From the NCBI RefSeq assembly GCF_001543105.1, contig NZ_CP014159.1:1488001-1552000 (forward strand): DNA of 64,000 nucleotides. Direction: 5' to 3'. Positions 41,482 to 50,474 of this stretch are shown here, one piece after another. Within the stretch, counting starts at the first letter, position 1; each line of letters starts with the position of its first letter. The DNA is from Aerococcus christensenii (GTDB lineage Bacteria; Bacillota; Bacilli; Lactobacillales; Aerococcaceae). The position numbers and the translations under genes were made by a program. The notes beneath the pieces were generated by a model. It was not told the origin of the DNA. It made no database searches and worked only from the letters and a program-made list of their open reading frames with translations.

Positions 41482-42396
41482 ATGTTTAAAGCGTTTTTGA
41501 AGATATATTGGTCAAGACTTTTACTAGTCGGAGAGCCTTTAGGAATATTTGCCCTTATTTTTTATTTAATAGATGGCAATTGGGCCTATTATCGATTGGG
41601 GGCTGAGCTTAGTTTATTTTTGGTGGGGATTTATTTGGCATTTAGTTTTTTATTCTTTAAGAAGCAACGATCCCTCCAAGACCAATTAAAAGAGAGTCAA
41701 GATCAGCTGAAGCAGTTAACTTACCAATCCAAGAAAAATTACCAAGAGATGGAAGATTACTTTATCACTTGGGTTCATCAAATCAAAACGCCCCTAACAG
41801 CCTGTGATCTTCTTTTGAACAGTGAGCAAGAAAACCGCATTACTTTGTTAAGGCAAGAGCTGATTATGATTGAAAATTATACCAATATGGCCATGAGCTA
41901 CCTTAAATTGAAAAATCCGTCCGCTCAGTTAACCATAACAAAAGTACCTTTGGATCAACTTCTAGCTCCTCTTCTCAAAAAATATCGTTTATTTTTTATT
42001 GACAAATCAATTCACTTACATTATCAGCCCATCCTGGATGAAGTCGTCACAGATAATCAATGGACCAGTCTCATGATCGAGCAAGTTTTAAACAATGCTC
42101 TTAAATATACCTCAAAAGGGGATATTTGGATAGATTATCATATTCAATCAGAGAAGATAGGATTACTCCGTATTCAAGATTCTGGCATAGGAATTTTGGA
42201 TGCAGATCTTCCAAAAATTTTTTATAAAGGTTTTTCCGGCTATAACGGCGCTATGAATCAAAGGTCATCCGGACTAGGGCTCTTTCTGGTTAAACAAATA
42301 GAAGGCTACTTAAATCAACCTGTTTATGTTTCCTCTAGCTTAGGGAAGGGTACATGCTTTACGATAGAACTCCATCGACAAATTCACTTTGAATAA
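41482..42396 (+). CDS. BceS-type intramembrane-sensing histidine kinase
   Basis: A 304-residue kinase with two N-terminal membrane helices (~13-33 and ~38-60) joined by only a few extracellular residues, so it has no sensor domain of its own. The phospho-accepting His is in FITWVHQIKTPLTACD (~107), and the ATP-binding region has N in EQVLNNALKYTS, DSGIGI and SSGLGLFLVKQI. Bce kinases receive the signal from the transporter itself. It is followed by a terminator, then bceA. Confidence 0.9.
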   Translation: MFKAFLKIYWSRLLLVGEPLGIFALIFYLIDGNWAYYRLGAELSLFLVGIYLAFSFLFFKKQRSLQDQLKESQDQLKQLTYQSKKNYQEMEDYFITWVHQIKTPLTACDLLLNSEQENRITLLRQELIMIENYTNMAMSYLKLKNPSAQLTITKVPLDQLLAPLLKKYRLFFIDKSIHLHYQPILDEVVTDNQWTSLMIEQVLNNALKYTSKGDIWIDYHIQSEKIGLLRIQDSGIGILDADLPKIFYKGFSGYNGAMNQRSSGLGLFLVKQIEGYLNQPVYVSSSLGKGTCFTIELHRQIHFE

Positions 42397-42398
42397 TC

Positions 42399-42441
42399 AA
42401 AAGCTCTCCCTTACAAAAGTGTAAGGTTAAGAGCTTTTTTG
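42399..42441 (+). terminator. Terminator between kinase and bceAB
   Basis: AAAAGCTCT and CCTTACA pair with TGTAAGG and AGAGCTTTT over a short loop. It separates regulator and transporter transcripts, so bceAB has its own promoter in 42442-42530, the expected BceR target; TATACT near 42478 is a candidate -10. Confidence 0.85.
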
Positions 42442-42530
42442 TTAGTTAAGCGCAAAGCTTCCCTTTTATAGAAGGCATATACTGTTTATAACCACTTAAA
42501 GAAATAAACAGAACCAAAGGAGGAAAGAAC

Positions 42531-43280
42531 ATGTTTTTAGAAGTGAAAGACTTACAAAAAGTCTATGGTAAAGGAAGCGGTCAAACTATAGCGCTTCGTC
42601 AAATTGACTTAACTGTCAAAAAAGGAGAATTTGTGGCTATTATGGGGGAATCCGGCTCTGGAAAATCAACTCTACTTAACATTATTGCGACGTTAGATCA
42701 CCCCACCCACGGTCAGGTTCTTTTAAATGGAAGAGATATCACTCAATTAAAAGAAAAGGAAGTTGCTGCTTTCAGACGCGAAAAATTAGGATTCGTATTT
42801 CAAGATTTCAATGTCTTAAATACTTTTAACAATCGAGATAACATTTTACTCCCTCTGGTCTTATCAAATGTATCTCTTAGAGAAATGGATAAAAGATTGA
42901 GCCAGTTAGCTCCCTCATTAGGAATTGAACAATTCTTGGATAAGTATCCTTTTGAAATATCTGGCGGTCAGAAACAGAGGATAGCCATCGCTCGTGCGCT
43001 CATTACGCAACCAGAGATTATCTTAGCGGATGAACCGACAGGCGCTTTGGATTCACATACTTCTGACCAGATCATGACCCTCTTTCAGCAAATTAACGCA
43101 CAAGGGAACACTTTATTGATGGTGACACATTCTGTTCGTTCAGCAGCATACAGTCAACGAGTACTCTTCATTAAGGATGGCGTCCTCTATAATGAACTCT
43201 ACCGTGGAGAGGATTCTAATCGAAATTATCAAGAGCGGATTGCAAATGCACTTTCTCTTTTAAACAAAGGGGGAGCTTAA
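42531..43280 (+). CDS. BceA-type ABC transporter ATPase
   Basis: A 249-residue MacB-like ATPase. Walker [13 protein letters not shown], signature EISGGQKQRIAIARAL, Walker B IILADEPTGALD. It powers the BceB permease, which removes lipid II cycle intermediates from peptide antibiotics and signals to BceS. ATG follows AAAGGAGGAAAG. Stop is one base before the permease start. Confidence 0.93.
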   Translation: MFLEVKDLQKVYGKGSGQTIALRQIDLTVKKGEFVAIMGESGSGKSTLLNIIATLDHPTHGQVLLNGRDITQLKEKEVAAFRREKLGFVFQDFNVLNTFNNRDNILLPLVLSNVSLREMDKRLSQLAPSLGIEQFLDKYPFEISGGQKQRIAIARALITQPEIILADEPTGALDSHTSDQIMTLFQQINAQGNTLLMVTHSVRSAAYSQRVLFIKDGVLYNELYRGEDSNRNYQERIANALSLLNKGGA

Positions 43281-43281
43281 G

Positions 43282-45303
43282 ATGCGAAGGGGACTCTCTT
43301 GGAAATTTGCTTTTCAACAACTTGGAACTTTAAAACATTTAAGCCTTCCTTTTATTTTGTCCAGTGGAAGCATGTTCAGTTTGGAGTATATTCTGATATC
43401 TTTGATGAATAACGAATACGTGAACAAGCGACATGAAATGTTACCTATGTTGATCAAGATAGCGATCATTTTAGTGACTGCCCTAACGATGATTTTTGTC
43501 CTTTACGCCAATAATTTTTACCATAAACAGCGGCGAAAGGAATTCGGCCTTTATACAGTCTTAGGGTTAGAAAAGCGACATATTAGGGGAATTTTAGCCA
43601 AAGAAAAAATGCTACAATTTGTCTGTTTAGCTCTTTTTTCTACGATAGGTGGTCATTTATTGGGAAAACTCATTTTTATGGGCTTAAACAAATTAATGAA
43701 TGATACTGGAGCTACTCTAATGGATTATCCTTTTAAGTGGAATAGTGTCCTTATCACTTTAGGGCTTGTAGCGGTTACTTTATGCCTATGTCATTTTTTG
43801 AACTCTTGGTCCATCTATCGGCTGTCTCCTGTAGAATTACTTCATACACAACATGTTGGGGAGAAAGAACCACGATCGAAAAAATTATTAGGACTTGTAG
43901 GACTCCTCTTAGTAGGGAGTGGCTATTATATCGCTCTAACCCACGCAGACAATGTCCTTTCTGCTTTGCAAATGATTTTAGTGGCTATTCTTTTAGTTAT
44001 GGTAGGAACTTATGGCATCTTTATGTCTGTGACTATCATGATTTTAAAAGGATTGAAACGCCATCGCTCCTTCTACTATCGTCCCGTTCATTTTCTGTCG
44101 ATTTCAGGCATGCTCTCTCGAATGAAGTCCAACGCCATCTCCTTAGCTAGCATTTCTATTTTATGTACGGGAATTTTGCTGACACTCGGATTAACCCTAT
44201 CTGTTTATCGCGGCATAGAAGATCAAATTAATCACTCAAATGCTTATGACTATACCTTTGTTCAAAATGAAGAAGCACAAGAAGGGAATAAGGACACCTT
44301 AAATCACGTATTGGGTCAAGTTAAAGACTATGCTAAGGTCCAAGACGCCACTATCACACAAGAATATTTAGAATTTGTTTATGTCCAAGGTGAAAAATTA
44401 GAAAAGCTCCCGAACATTAACGAAGTTGATAGTTCTTCCATCAATGAAAGACAAATTTATGCTCTTCGTGCACTTTCACTCAGTGATTTTAATGACTACT
44501 ATCATCAAAATTTCCACTTGGAAAAGGGGAAAGTCTTAATGACTGCCACCACTAAGGAAAAAGCTGATCTCAAAGAACTAACTATCATGGATAAGTCTTT
44601 TAAAGTTCAGCCCATTACTGAGGATTTTTTGAATACGGGTTTAGCAGTTGATCACTTCCTTATTGTTTTTCCAGACTCTGTGCCTTTAGATCAATTCAAT
44701 GATTTTTACAATCTGAAAGTAGAAGTTAACCATAAACCGACTATAGAAGGTCCTAAGTATTCCTTGAGTTTCAATGTTAAAGGGAGCAGCGAAGAACTCG
44801 ATAAACATAAAGAGGAACTTGAAAAAGAGTATCATCTCTCCATAAGTTCCAGAAAAGAAAAAGCTAAGTTGATTTATGAATTAGATGGGGGGTTGCTCTT
44901 TTTAGGATTAGTCGTTGGTTTGATTTTAGTGATTGGAGTAGGGCTTATGCTCTATTATAAGCAAATCTCAGAAGGGCAAGAAGATCACGAAAAATTTGTT
45001 ATTATGGGGCAAATCGGATTACCTGACTCTCTAATCAAACAAACCATTCGCCGGCAAATTCTCACCATATTCTTGTTGCCGATCTTATTTGCTTTAGCAA
45101 ATATTGCTATTGCTTCTAAAATCTTACAAGCACTTCTTCGTTTAGTAGCCGTTCGAGATATTATGTTGGTTCAGTTTAGCTTTTTAGCTGTTACGATAGG
45201 TTTTGTCGTCCTATACGGGGTCTTTTACGGATTAACTTCCCATACGTATTATCAGCTCGTTCATCCAGGGAAACACAAAGACTCAATTATAAAGTCTATT
45301 TAA
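43282..45303 (+). CDS. BceB-type ABC transporter permease
   Basis: A 673-residue permease with FtsX-type domains: about ten membrane helices, with helices at the start, a large extracellular domain of roughly 200 residues (about 315-520, rich in charged residues) between helices 7 and 8, and three helices at the end. This large domain is the drug-binding and signalling part in Bce transporters. RRKEFGLYTVLGLEKRHI is the typical cytoplasmic motif. Drug specificity cannot be told from sequence. Ends at a strong terminator. Confidence 0.92.
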   Translation: MRRGLSWKFAFQQLGTLKHLSLPFILSSGSMFSLEYILISLMNNEYVNKRHEMLPMLIKIAIILVTALTMIFVLYANNFYHKQRRKEFGLYTVLGLEKRHIRGILAKEKMLQFVCLALFSTIGGHLLGKLIFMGLNKLMNDTGATLMDYPFKWNSVLITLGLVAVTLCLCHFLNSWSIYRLSPVELLHTQHVGEKEPRSKKLLGLVGLLLVGSGYYIALTHADNVLSALQMILVAILLVMVGTYGIFMSVTIMILKGLKRHRSFYYRPVHFLSISGMLSRMKSNAISLASISILCTGILLTLGLTLSVYRGIEDQINHSNAYDYTFVQNEEAQEGNKDTLNHVLGQVKDYAKVQDATITQEYLEFVYVQGEKLEKLPNINEVDSSSINERQIYALRALSLSDFNDYYHQNFHLEKGKVLMTATTKEKADLKELTIMDKSFKVQPITEDFLNTGLAVDHFLIVFPDSVPLDQFNDFYNLKVEVNHKPTIEGPKYSLSFNVKGSSEELDKHKEELEKEYHLSISSRKEKAKLIYELDGGLLFLGLVVGLILVIGVGLMLYYKQISEGQEDHEKFVIMGQIGLPDSLIKQTIRRQILTIFLLPILFALANIAIASKILQALLRLVAVRDIMLVQFSFLAVTIGFVVLYGVFYGLTSHTYYQLVHPGKHKDSIIKSI

Positions 45304-45321
45304 AATAATATAATAATTATC

Positions 45322-45361
45322 AAAAAGCATCTTATCTTGAGAACGATGAGATGCTTTTTAA
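45322..45361 (+). terminator. Terminator after bceB
   Basis: AAAAAGCATCT (45322-45332) pairs with AGATGCTTTTT (45349-45359). It also separates the convergent rpiR gene. Confidence 0.88.
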
Positions 45362-45419
45362 ATAATCATATTTACAAATTTAGCTTTGATAAAGAGAAAA
45401 GTAATTTCATAGAAATGAA

Positions 45420-46139
45420 TCATTGTAAGAATGTAGAAGAATTTTGCTGATCTTCTATTTTTTTCATTGTATAAGCAATTAATATTTCAAAATAAATAAG
45501 AGTTCTTCCAAAAAAGAGCTGTGGTTTATAAGTGTTATAACGAAAAATCGTATAGCTCTCTGTACAAATAGTTAAAGAAGCAGTTTGACTAAGTTCGGCA
45601 CTAGGGTTGCCTGTAAATAAAAGAGAAGTGACACTATTTTTAGAAGCAATATGTGCTAAATGTAAAAGATACTCTGTATTACCAGAATTAGAAACAAAAA
45701 CAATAAGGGCTTTATCAGAAAATTGTTGCTGAATAAATTCTTCGTAGGTATTGCAAATCGTACGAAATCCAAATGCTGTTAATAAATCCGACATATAATG
45801 AGCTAAATGCAGAGAAAATCCTACTCCCATAAAAACAATAAGTTTATCTTGATAAGTGATCAACAATTTAGAAAATTCTTCACCGTATTGCTTAATAAGT
45901 GATGATTCTGTCATATTTGAACTTATTTTTTCTCGTTCGCGATTAAATGAAAACAAAAGCTCACTATAACCAGAAAAATGCATTTTTTTTGCAAGATGAA
46001 TAATAGTAGCAGGGGAAACAAAAGTTTTTTCTGCCAATTCACGAATAGTAATTTGTGCAGGTGCTTGTGTTAAATAAGTCAAAATATTAATTTCGGTAGG
46101 CGTTAAATGAAATTTAGTAATAACGTTATCAAGATTCAT
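45420..46139 (-). CDS. MurR/RpiR-family transcriptional regulator
   Basis: A 239-residue regulator with an N-terminal HTH_6 domain (1-~75, with TIRELAEKTFVSPATIIHLA) and a SIS domain (~90-225, with VFVSNSGNTEYLLHLAH). SIS domains usually bind phosphorylated sugars. It is divergent from the flavoprotein reductase and permease; the 182-base gap holds a perfect 18-bp palindrome, probably its operator. ATG follows AAAGGAG. Effector unknown; since its neighbours are not sugar-kinase genes, the SIS domain may sense another anionic metabolite. Confidence 0.85.
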   Translation of the reverse strand: MNLDNVITKFHLTPTEINILTYLTQAPAQITIRELAEKTFVSPATIIHLAKKMHFSGYSELLFSFNREREKISSNMTESSLIKQYGEEFSKLLITYQDKLIVFMGVGFSLHLAHYMSDLLTAFGFRTICNTYEEFIQQQFSDKALIVFVSNSGNTEYLLHLAHIASKNSVTSLLFTGNPSAELSQTASLTICTESYTIFRYNTYKPQLFFGRTLIYFEILIAYTMKKIEDQQNSSTFLQ

Positions 46140-46212
46140 GACGCACTCCTTTCTAAATTATTTATCTTATTATAGCATGAAGCAAATAAACTCTTAGATG
46201 TGTTTATTTATT

Positions 46213-46230
46213 TATTGAACATGTTCAATA
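46213..46230. promoter_or_regulatory. Perfect 18-bp palindromic operator candidate
   Basis: TATTGAACATGTTCAATA reads the same on both strands. It lies between the divergent regulator and reductase, 74 bases from the rpiR start and 92 from the reductase start, about 39 bases upstream of a TATAGT -10-like box (46269-46274). A dimeric regulator, most likely the RpiR-type protein, would bind here. Confidence 0.6.
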
Positions 46231-46321
46231 CTAACTTCCAAAGGTAGCTATTTTTAAATAAAATTTGTTATAGTATTCACGAAGTGTGCCACACGAAAAA
46301 ATAAAATATGGGGGTTGTATT

Positions 46322-48199
46322 ATGACAAAAGTGAAATTTATACCTGGAATATATAAAACACGTGCCACTGGACATAACGGTTCTTTACCAATGGAAGTGG
46401 AGTTATCTGAGAAACGAATTGAAGCTATTCGTATTGATACAAGTGGAGAAAGTAAAGGAATTACTAATCCAGTTTTTGAACGCATTCCAAAATTTATTAT
46501 TGAGGGACAAACATTAAATGTAGATACTATTAGTGGGGCTACAGTGACTAGTAAGGGAATTTTAGAAGGGGTTGCGCAAGCGATTCAAAAAGCAGGAGTT
46601 AATCCAAAACTTTTACAACAAAGAGACAAATATCCAGTAAATCAAAAAGAATATCCTTCAGAAAAACAAGTTGATGTGCTAGTTATCGGTTCAGGAGGTG
46701 CAGGCTTATCTGCAGCTATTTCTGCTCTTGATGAGCACGCAAAAGTTCTAATAATAGAAAAATTTCCTTCATTAGGAGGAAATACGACACGCACAGGAGG
46801 ACAAATGAATGCAGCTAATCCTTCTTGGCAAAAGCAATTCAAATCTTTCCCAGGTGAAAAAAAGAATTTGGAAAGAATTTACAATATGAAAGAAAAAGAT
46901 ATTCCTTATGACTATTTACCAACATTTAAAGCTTTAAAAAAGGAATTGAATATATATTTTGAAGATATAGAAAATGGTAAAGATTACTTATTTGATTCAG
47001 AAAATCTATTCTGTATACAAACTTTATTAGGTGGAATTCGAACAAATCTAGATGGGAAAAAAACACAAGGAAACTATGAATTAGTATCCAATTTAGCACA
47101 TGAAGCTGTTCATACAATTCAATGGTTGAAAGAGAAAGGGGTTAGTTTTAGTGAAGATCATGTGACAGAACCAGTAGGAGGTTCCTGGAGACGTGCAATT
47201 GAGCCAAATCCAGTTGGCGGATACGGATTTATTCATCCACTTCAAAACTACTTTATAAGTCACGGCGGTGAAATTTTTACAGAATGTAGAGCAAAAGAAT
47301 TACTCATGAAAAATGGCAAAATTACTGGAGTAAAAGCAGAATTTTATAATGGAAGTCCAATTACTATTAATGTAAAAAAAGGAGTAGTAATGGCTACTGG
47401 GGGATTTAGTGCAAATTATGAAATGATCAAAAAATACGATAATTATTGGGGCAATTTACCAGAAAATATTCCAACTACTAATTCTCCTGCAATGACAGGT
47501 GATGGAATAAAAATGGGGTTAGCGGTAAATGCTGATGTGGTAGATATGGAATTTGCACAATTAATGCCAAGTGCAGATCCTATTACAGGAAATATTTTTA
47601 GTGGAATTGATTGTCCGCCATCAGATTTTGTATTTGTAAATACAGAAGGTAGAAGATTTGTTAATGAATACGGAACAAGAGATGAATTATGTCAAGCAAT
47701 TTTCGATCAGGGGGGCCTTATCTATAATATATCAGATAAACAAATAGCATCTACTCGATTTAATTCTACTGATGAACAATTAGAAAATGATATTAAAAAT
47801 AAAGCTTGTTTTAGAGCGAATACTATTCGAGATTTAGCTGAACAGATCAATATCGACCCTGATATTTTAGAAGAAACCATTAAAAATTATAATCATTATG
47901 TTGAAGAAGGAAATGATCCAGAATTTAATAAAAGTTCCTTTAATTACAAAGTTGAAGTCCCACCTTTTTATGCAACACCAAGAAGTCCTGCAACGCACCA
48001 TACGATGGGGGGATTAAAAATTAATGTCAATGCTCAAGTCTTGAATAAAGATGGCAATATAATCAATGGATTATTTGCAGCCGGGGAGGTCGCTGGAGGT
48101 ATTCACGCTGGCAATCGCTTAGGTGGTAATGCGCTCATTGACATATTTACTTATGGAAAAATAGCAGGGAAAAATGCTGTAAAAAATAATCAAGAATAA
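46322..48199 (+). CDS. FMN-binding, FAD-dependent flavoprotein reductase (fumarate reductase/UrdA-like)
   Basis: A 625-residue two-domain flavoprotein. Residues ~5-95 form an FMN-binding domain with the covalent flavinylation motif DTISGATVTSKG, whose Thr is modified by ApbE-type enzymes. From ~115 an FAD_binding_2 domain begins (VDVLVIGSGGAGLSAAISA, then GGNTTRTGGQMNAA) and ends in AAGEVAGGIHAGNRLGGNAL. The family reduces C=C bonds of unsaturated acids (fumarate, urocanate, acrylates). No signal peptide or haem motifs are present, so it should be cytoplasmic. Codons are AT-rich. ATG 46322 follows GGGGGTT. The substrate is unknown; the linked permease suggests uptake of a carboxylate. Confidence 0.88.
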   Translation: MTKVKFIPGIYKTRATGHNGSLPMEVELSEKRIEAIRIDTSGESKGITNPVFERIPKFIIEGQTLNVDTISGATVTSKGILEGVAQAIQKAGVNPKLLQQRDKYPVNQKEYPSEKQVDVLVIGSGGAGLSAAISALDEHAKVLIIEKFPSLGGNTTRTGGQMNAANPSWQKQFKSFPGEKKNLERIYNMKEKDIPYDYLPTFKALKKELNIYFEDIENGKDYLFDSENLFCIQTLLGGIRTNLDGKKTQGNYELVSNLAHEAVHTIQWLKEKGVSFSEDHVTEPVGGSWRRAIEPNPVGGYGFIHPLQNYFISHGGEIFTECRAKELLMKNGKITGVKAEFYNGSPITINVKKGVVMATGGFSANYEMIKKYDNYWGNLPENIPTTNSPAMTGDGIKMGLAVNADVVDMEFAQLMPSADPITGNIFSGIDCPPSDFVFVNTEGRRFVNEYGTRDELCQAIFDQGGLIYNISDKQIASTRFNSTDEQLENDIKNKACFRANTIRDLAEQINIDPDILEETIKNYNHYVEEGNDPEFNKSSFNYKVEVPPFYATPRSPATHHTMGGLKINVNAQVLNKDGNIINGLFAAGEVAGGIHAGNRLGGNALIDIFTYGKIAGKNAVKNNQE

Positions 48200-48216
48200 A
48201 GGAGGAAAATCACATA

Positions 48217-49551
48217 ATGGAAATTATTGGTATAATTGGATTAATTATAGCGATAGTAGGAATAATTTATCTTTCTTTTAAAGGCTTAAATATGGTTGTC
48301 GCTGCACCTATAGCAGCTTTACTCATTATCTTATGTAATCAAATGAATATTTGGGGGACCTTCATTGGACCAGAACATTCCTATATGGCAGGATTAGCAA
48401 GCTTCTTAATTAAAAATTTTGGAATTTTTATTCTTGGAGCTATTTTTGGAAAGTATATGGACAAATCACATGCCACAGTTTCTATTGCAGATTTTATCTT
48501 ATCTAAAATAGGAACTGATAGTCCTTATAAAGTTTTAGTTGCTTTAACTTTAATTGGAGCTATTTTAACATTTGGAGGAATTAGTATATTTGTCGTATTC
48601 TTTACATTGATTCCTTTAGCTCGGCCAATATTTAAAAAACTGGATATTAATTGGAAGCTTTTGTCTATCCCACTTTATTTAGGTGCTGGGACATTCACTA
48701 TGTCGATGATTCCAGGGACTCCTTCTGTTCAAAACGCTATTCCAACAACAGTATTAGGGACTAAACTAACAGCTGCGCCAAGCTTGGGAATTATTTCAAC
48801 AATCATCATGCTAGTATTTGGCTTATGGTATATGAAAATAGCTCTTAAAAAAAGTCAAACAAATGGAGAAGGATTTTATAGTTATTTAGATGAAGGAGAA
48901 AAGAGACCAGATGAAAATGATGAAGAATTAGTAAAAGAGAATCTTCCGTCTTTTATGATAAGTATTTTACCGCTTATTGTTATGATAGCAACCATTATTT
49001 TCTTCAACAATGTCAAAAATATTATTTTAATTGCTTTAACTTTTAGTATTGTTTTATGTGCGATTTTATTTAGAAAATATTTACCTAATCAAATCGATGT
49101 TTTAAATGCAGGTGCAATAGGGTCCATTGGATCTTCTTTTGTAGCAGCAAGTGCAGTAGCATTTGGAATGGTTTTAACAAACGCACCTACATTTAATATC
49201 GTTAAAGAATTTATTTTACATATTCCTGGACCACCTTTAGTTAGCTTAGCGGTTGCAACTTCTATTCTTTCTGGAGTAATGGCTGCTTCAGGTTCTATTG
49301 GAACAGTAATCACACAATTAGCACCTACATATTTAGCTATGGGCATACCTGCTGAAATTATTCATAGAATTGTCGTTATCGGAGGCGGAGTTATTACAGT
49401 AGTTCCGCAATCTGGAGTTGTTTTAACATTTAACACTATTAGTGGCTTAAACTTTAAGCACGGATTTAAAGAAGCGTTTATCGTAAGTAATGGGGGATTC
49501 CTTATTTCTTTAATTATTACGGTTATTGTTGCTCAACTTTTTTATCTGTAA
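48217..49551 (+). CDS. GntP-family permease
   Basis: A 444-residue transporter with about 12 hydrophobic segments and the GntP/citrate-type layout (COG2610). Conserved-looking stretches: FGIFILGAIFGKYMDKS, MIPGTPSVQNAIPTT and SGVMAASGSIGTVITQLAP. A charged loop near 220-245 splits the halves. The family moves organic acids such as gluconate with protons. It is 17 bases behind the reductase and ends at a strong terminator, so the two form a dedicated uptake and reduction pair. Confidence 0.85.
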   Translation: MEIIGIIGLIIAIVGIIYLSFKGLNMVVAAPIAALLIILCNQMNIWGTFIGPEHSYMAGLASFLIKNFGIFILGAIFGKYMDKSHATVSIADFILSKIGTDSPYKVLVALTLIGAILTFGGISIFVVFFTLIPLARPIFKKLDINWKLLSIPLYLGAGTFTMSMIPGTPSVQNAIPTTVLGTKLTAAPSLGIISTIIMLVFGLWYMKIALKKSQTNGEGFYSYLDEGEKRPDENDEELVKENLPSFMISILPLIVMIATIIFFNNVKNIILIALTFSIVLCAILFRKYLPNQIDVLNAGAIGSIGSSFVAASAVAFGMVLTNAPTFNIVKEFILHIPGPPLVSLAVATSILSGVMAASGSIGTVITQLAPTYLAMGIPAEIIHRIVVIGGGVITVVPQSGVVLTFNTISGLNFKHGFKEAFIVSNGGFLISLIITVIVAQLFYL

Positions 49552-49574
49552 ATTAGTATTTAACAATATTTATA

Positions 49575-49626
49575 AAATACCTCTAAAAGTTATACTTTCA
49601 GTCCGACTTTTGGAGGTATTTATTTT
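49575..49626 (+). terminator. Terminator after the GntP permease
   Basis: AAATACCTC and AAAAGT pair with ACTTTT and GGAGGTATTT (one bulge), then ATTTTG. Confidence 0.8.
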
Positions 49627-50003
49627 GTCAAAATTTTCTTTAGATTATGTTTTTTTATTTCACACGAATGATACCGATCCTTGTAGGTTAAGAATAACTA
49701 AGAGAATGGGAGAAGTGATTAATTTTAAAAATAAAGGTCTGAAATTAAAATCTACTAATAACTTTATATAATGTGTGTTATGTTAACTAAGTATTGTGAA
49801 AAAACTAAAGTGAAATAAATAAGTTACTCACCAATTAACAACATATAATTTATGCGAAGATCTAAATTAATTTAAACAAAGGCTGTCAATTTAAGACCGC
49901 CTTAATCTATGCTTTCCTTTATTTTATTTCATCATGATTAGAATTTCAACATCTATTTTTGAATAACATGTTTAATATTATGTAAAAGCTGCAAATGGTG
50001 CAA
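49627..50003. other. AT-rich spacer without a recognised gene
   Basis: About 380 bases between the cassette and the mobile-element remains. A small hairpin AAGGCTGTC/GACCGCCTT is at 49879-49900. A short frame at 49626-49771 has no ribosome site in the right place and no family resemblance. Confidence 0.5.
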
Positions 50004-50064
50004 AAAAACAAACCACGCGCTTTTAACTTATTTTTGATATATTAAAGCGTATTAGTTTGTTTTT
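50004..50064 (-). terminator. Terminator of the minus-strand recombinase operon
   Basis: AAAAACAAAC near 50005 pairs with GTTTGTTTTT (50055-50064), with a second stem GCGCTTT/AAAGCG inside. Read on the minus strand it ends in a T-run, fitting the end of the gene at 50091. Confidence 0.75.
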
Positions 50065-50090
50065 AGTATCTAATCCCAAATACTCCCAAA

Positions 50091-50474
50091 TTATTTCGTA
50101 TTTTTTCGATTCGACCGGTAAAAATGGATATATTGAGTATATTCTTTTGCATAATTATCAATATAAGGTTGATAAAAAATACGAATTCGTTGGTAAATAC
50201 TGTAGTCATTAAAAGAATATAAAGGTTTAATTCGATGCGTATCAATGTGATAGTTTAACTGCGTAGGTGACATAGAAAGAATTTCTCTGGCTTTTTGAGG
50301 CGAATAAGCGTATGTATCATCTAATTGCCATTTTAAAAGATTAAAGAAATCTTCAGGAGACAGTCTAGTAATACTGTGTTTAATAAAAGTAAGAGTGTCT
50401 GTATTAGTGGATTGAAGCGTGTGGTAAATCTGTTCGATGGATTTGTTTGTAGAGTCTTGTTGCTTTCTTTTCAT
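50091..50474 (-). CDS. Small protein of unknown function, linked to the recombinase
   Basis: A 127-residue basic protein I do not recognise. The second half contains a helix-turn-helix-like part, EILSMSPTQLNYHIDTHRIKP followed by a Tyr-rich tail, which would fit a DNA-binding accessory or excisionase-like role; this is inference. ATG 50474 is nine bases after GGGGGAG (50484-50490). Its first codons overlap the end of the upstream recombinase relic by about 70 bases, so the two were translationally linked. Intact reading frame, followed by a terminator. Confidence 0.5.
   Translation of the reverse strand: MKRKQQDSTNKSIEQIYHTLQSTNTDTLTFIKHSITRLSPEDFFNLLKWQLDDTYAYSPQKAREILSMSPTQLNYHIDTHRIKPLYSFNDYSIYQRIRIFYQPYIDNYAKEYTQYIHFYRSNRKNTK

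Noticed and set aside
46322..48199. Reductase as an extracytoplasmic respiratory enzyme
   Set aside because: No signal peptide, lipobox or haem-binding CxxCH motifs at the N-terminus.
49526..49771. 81-codon frame after the permease
   Set aside because: It begins inside the permease end, runs through the terminator and resembles no family.
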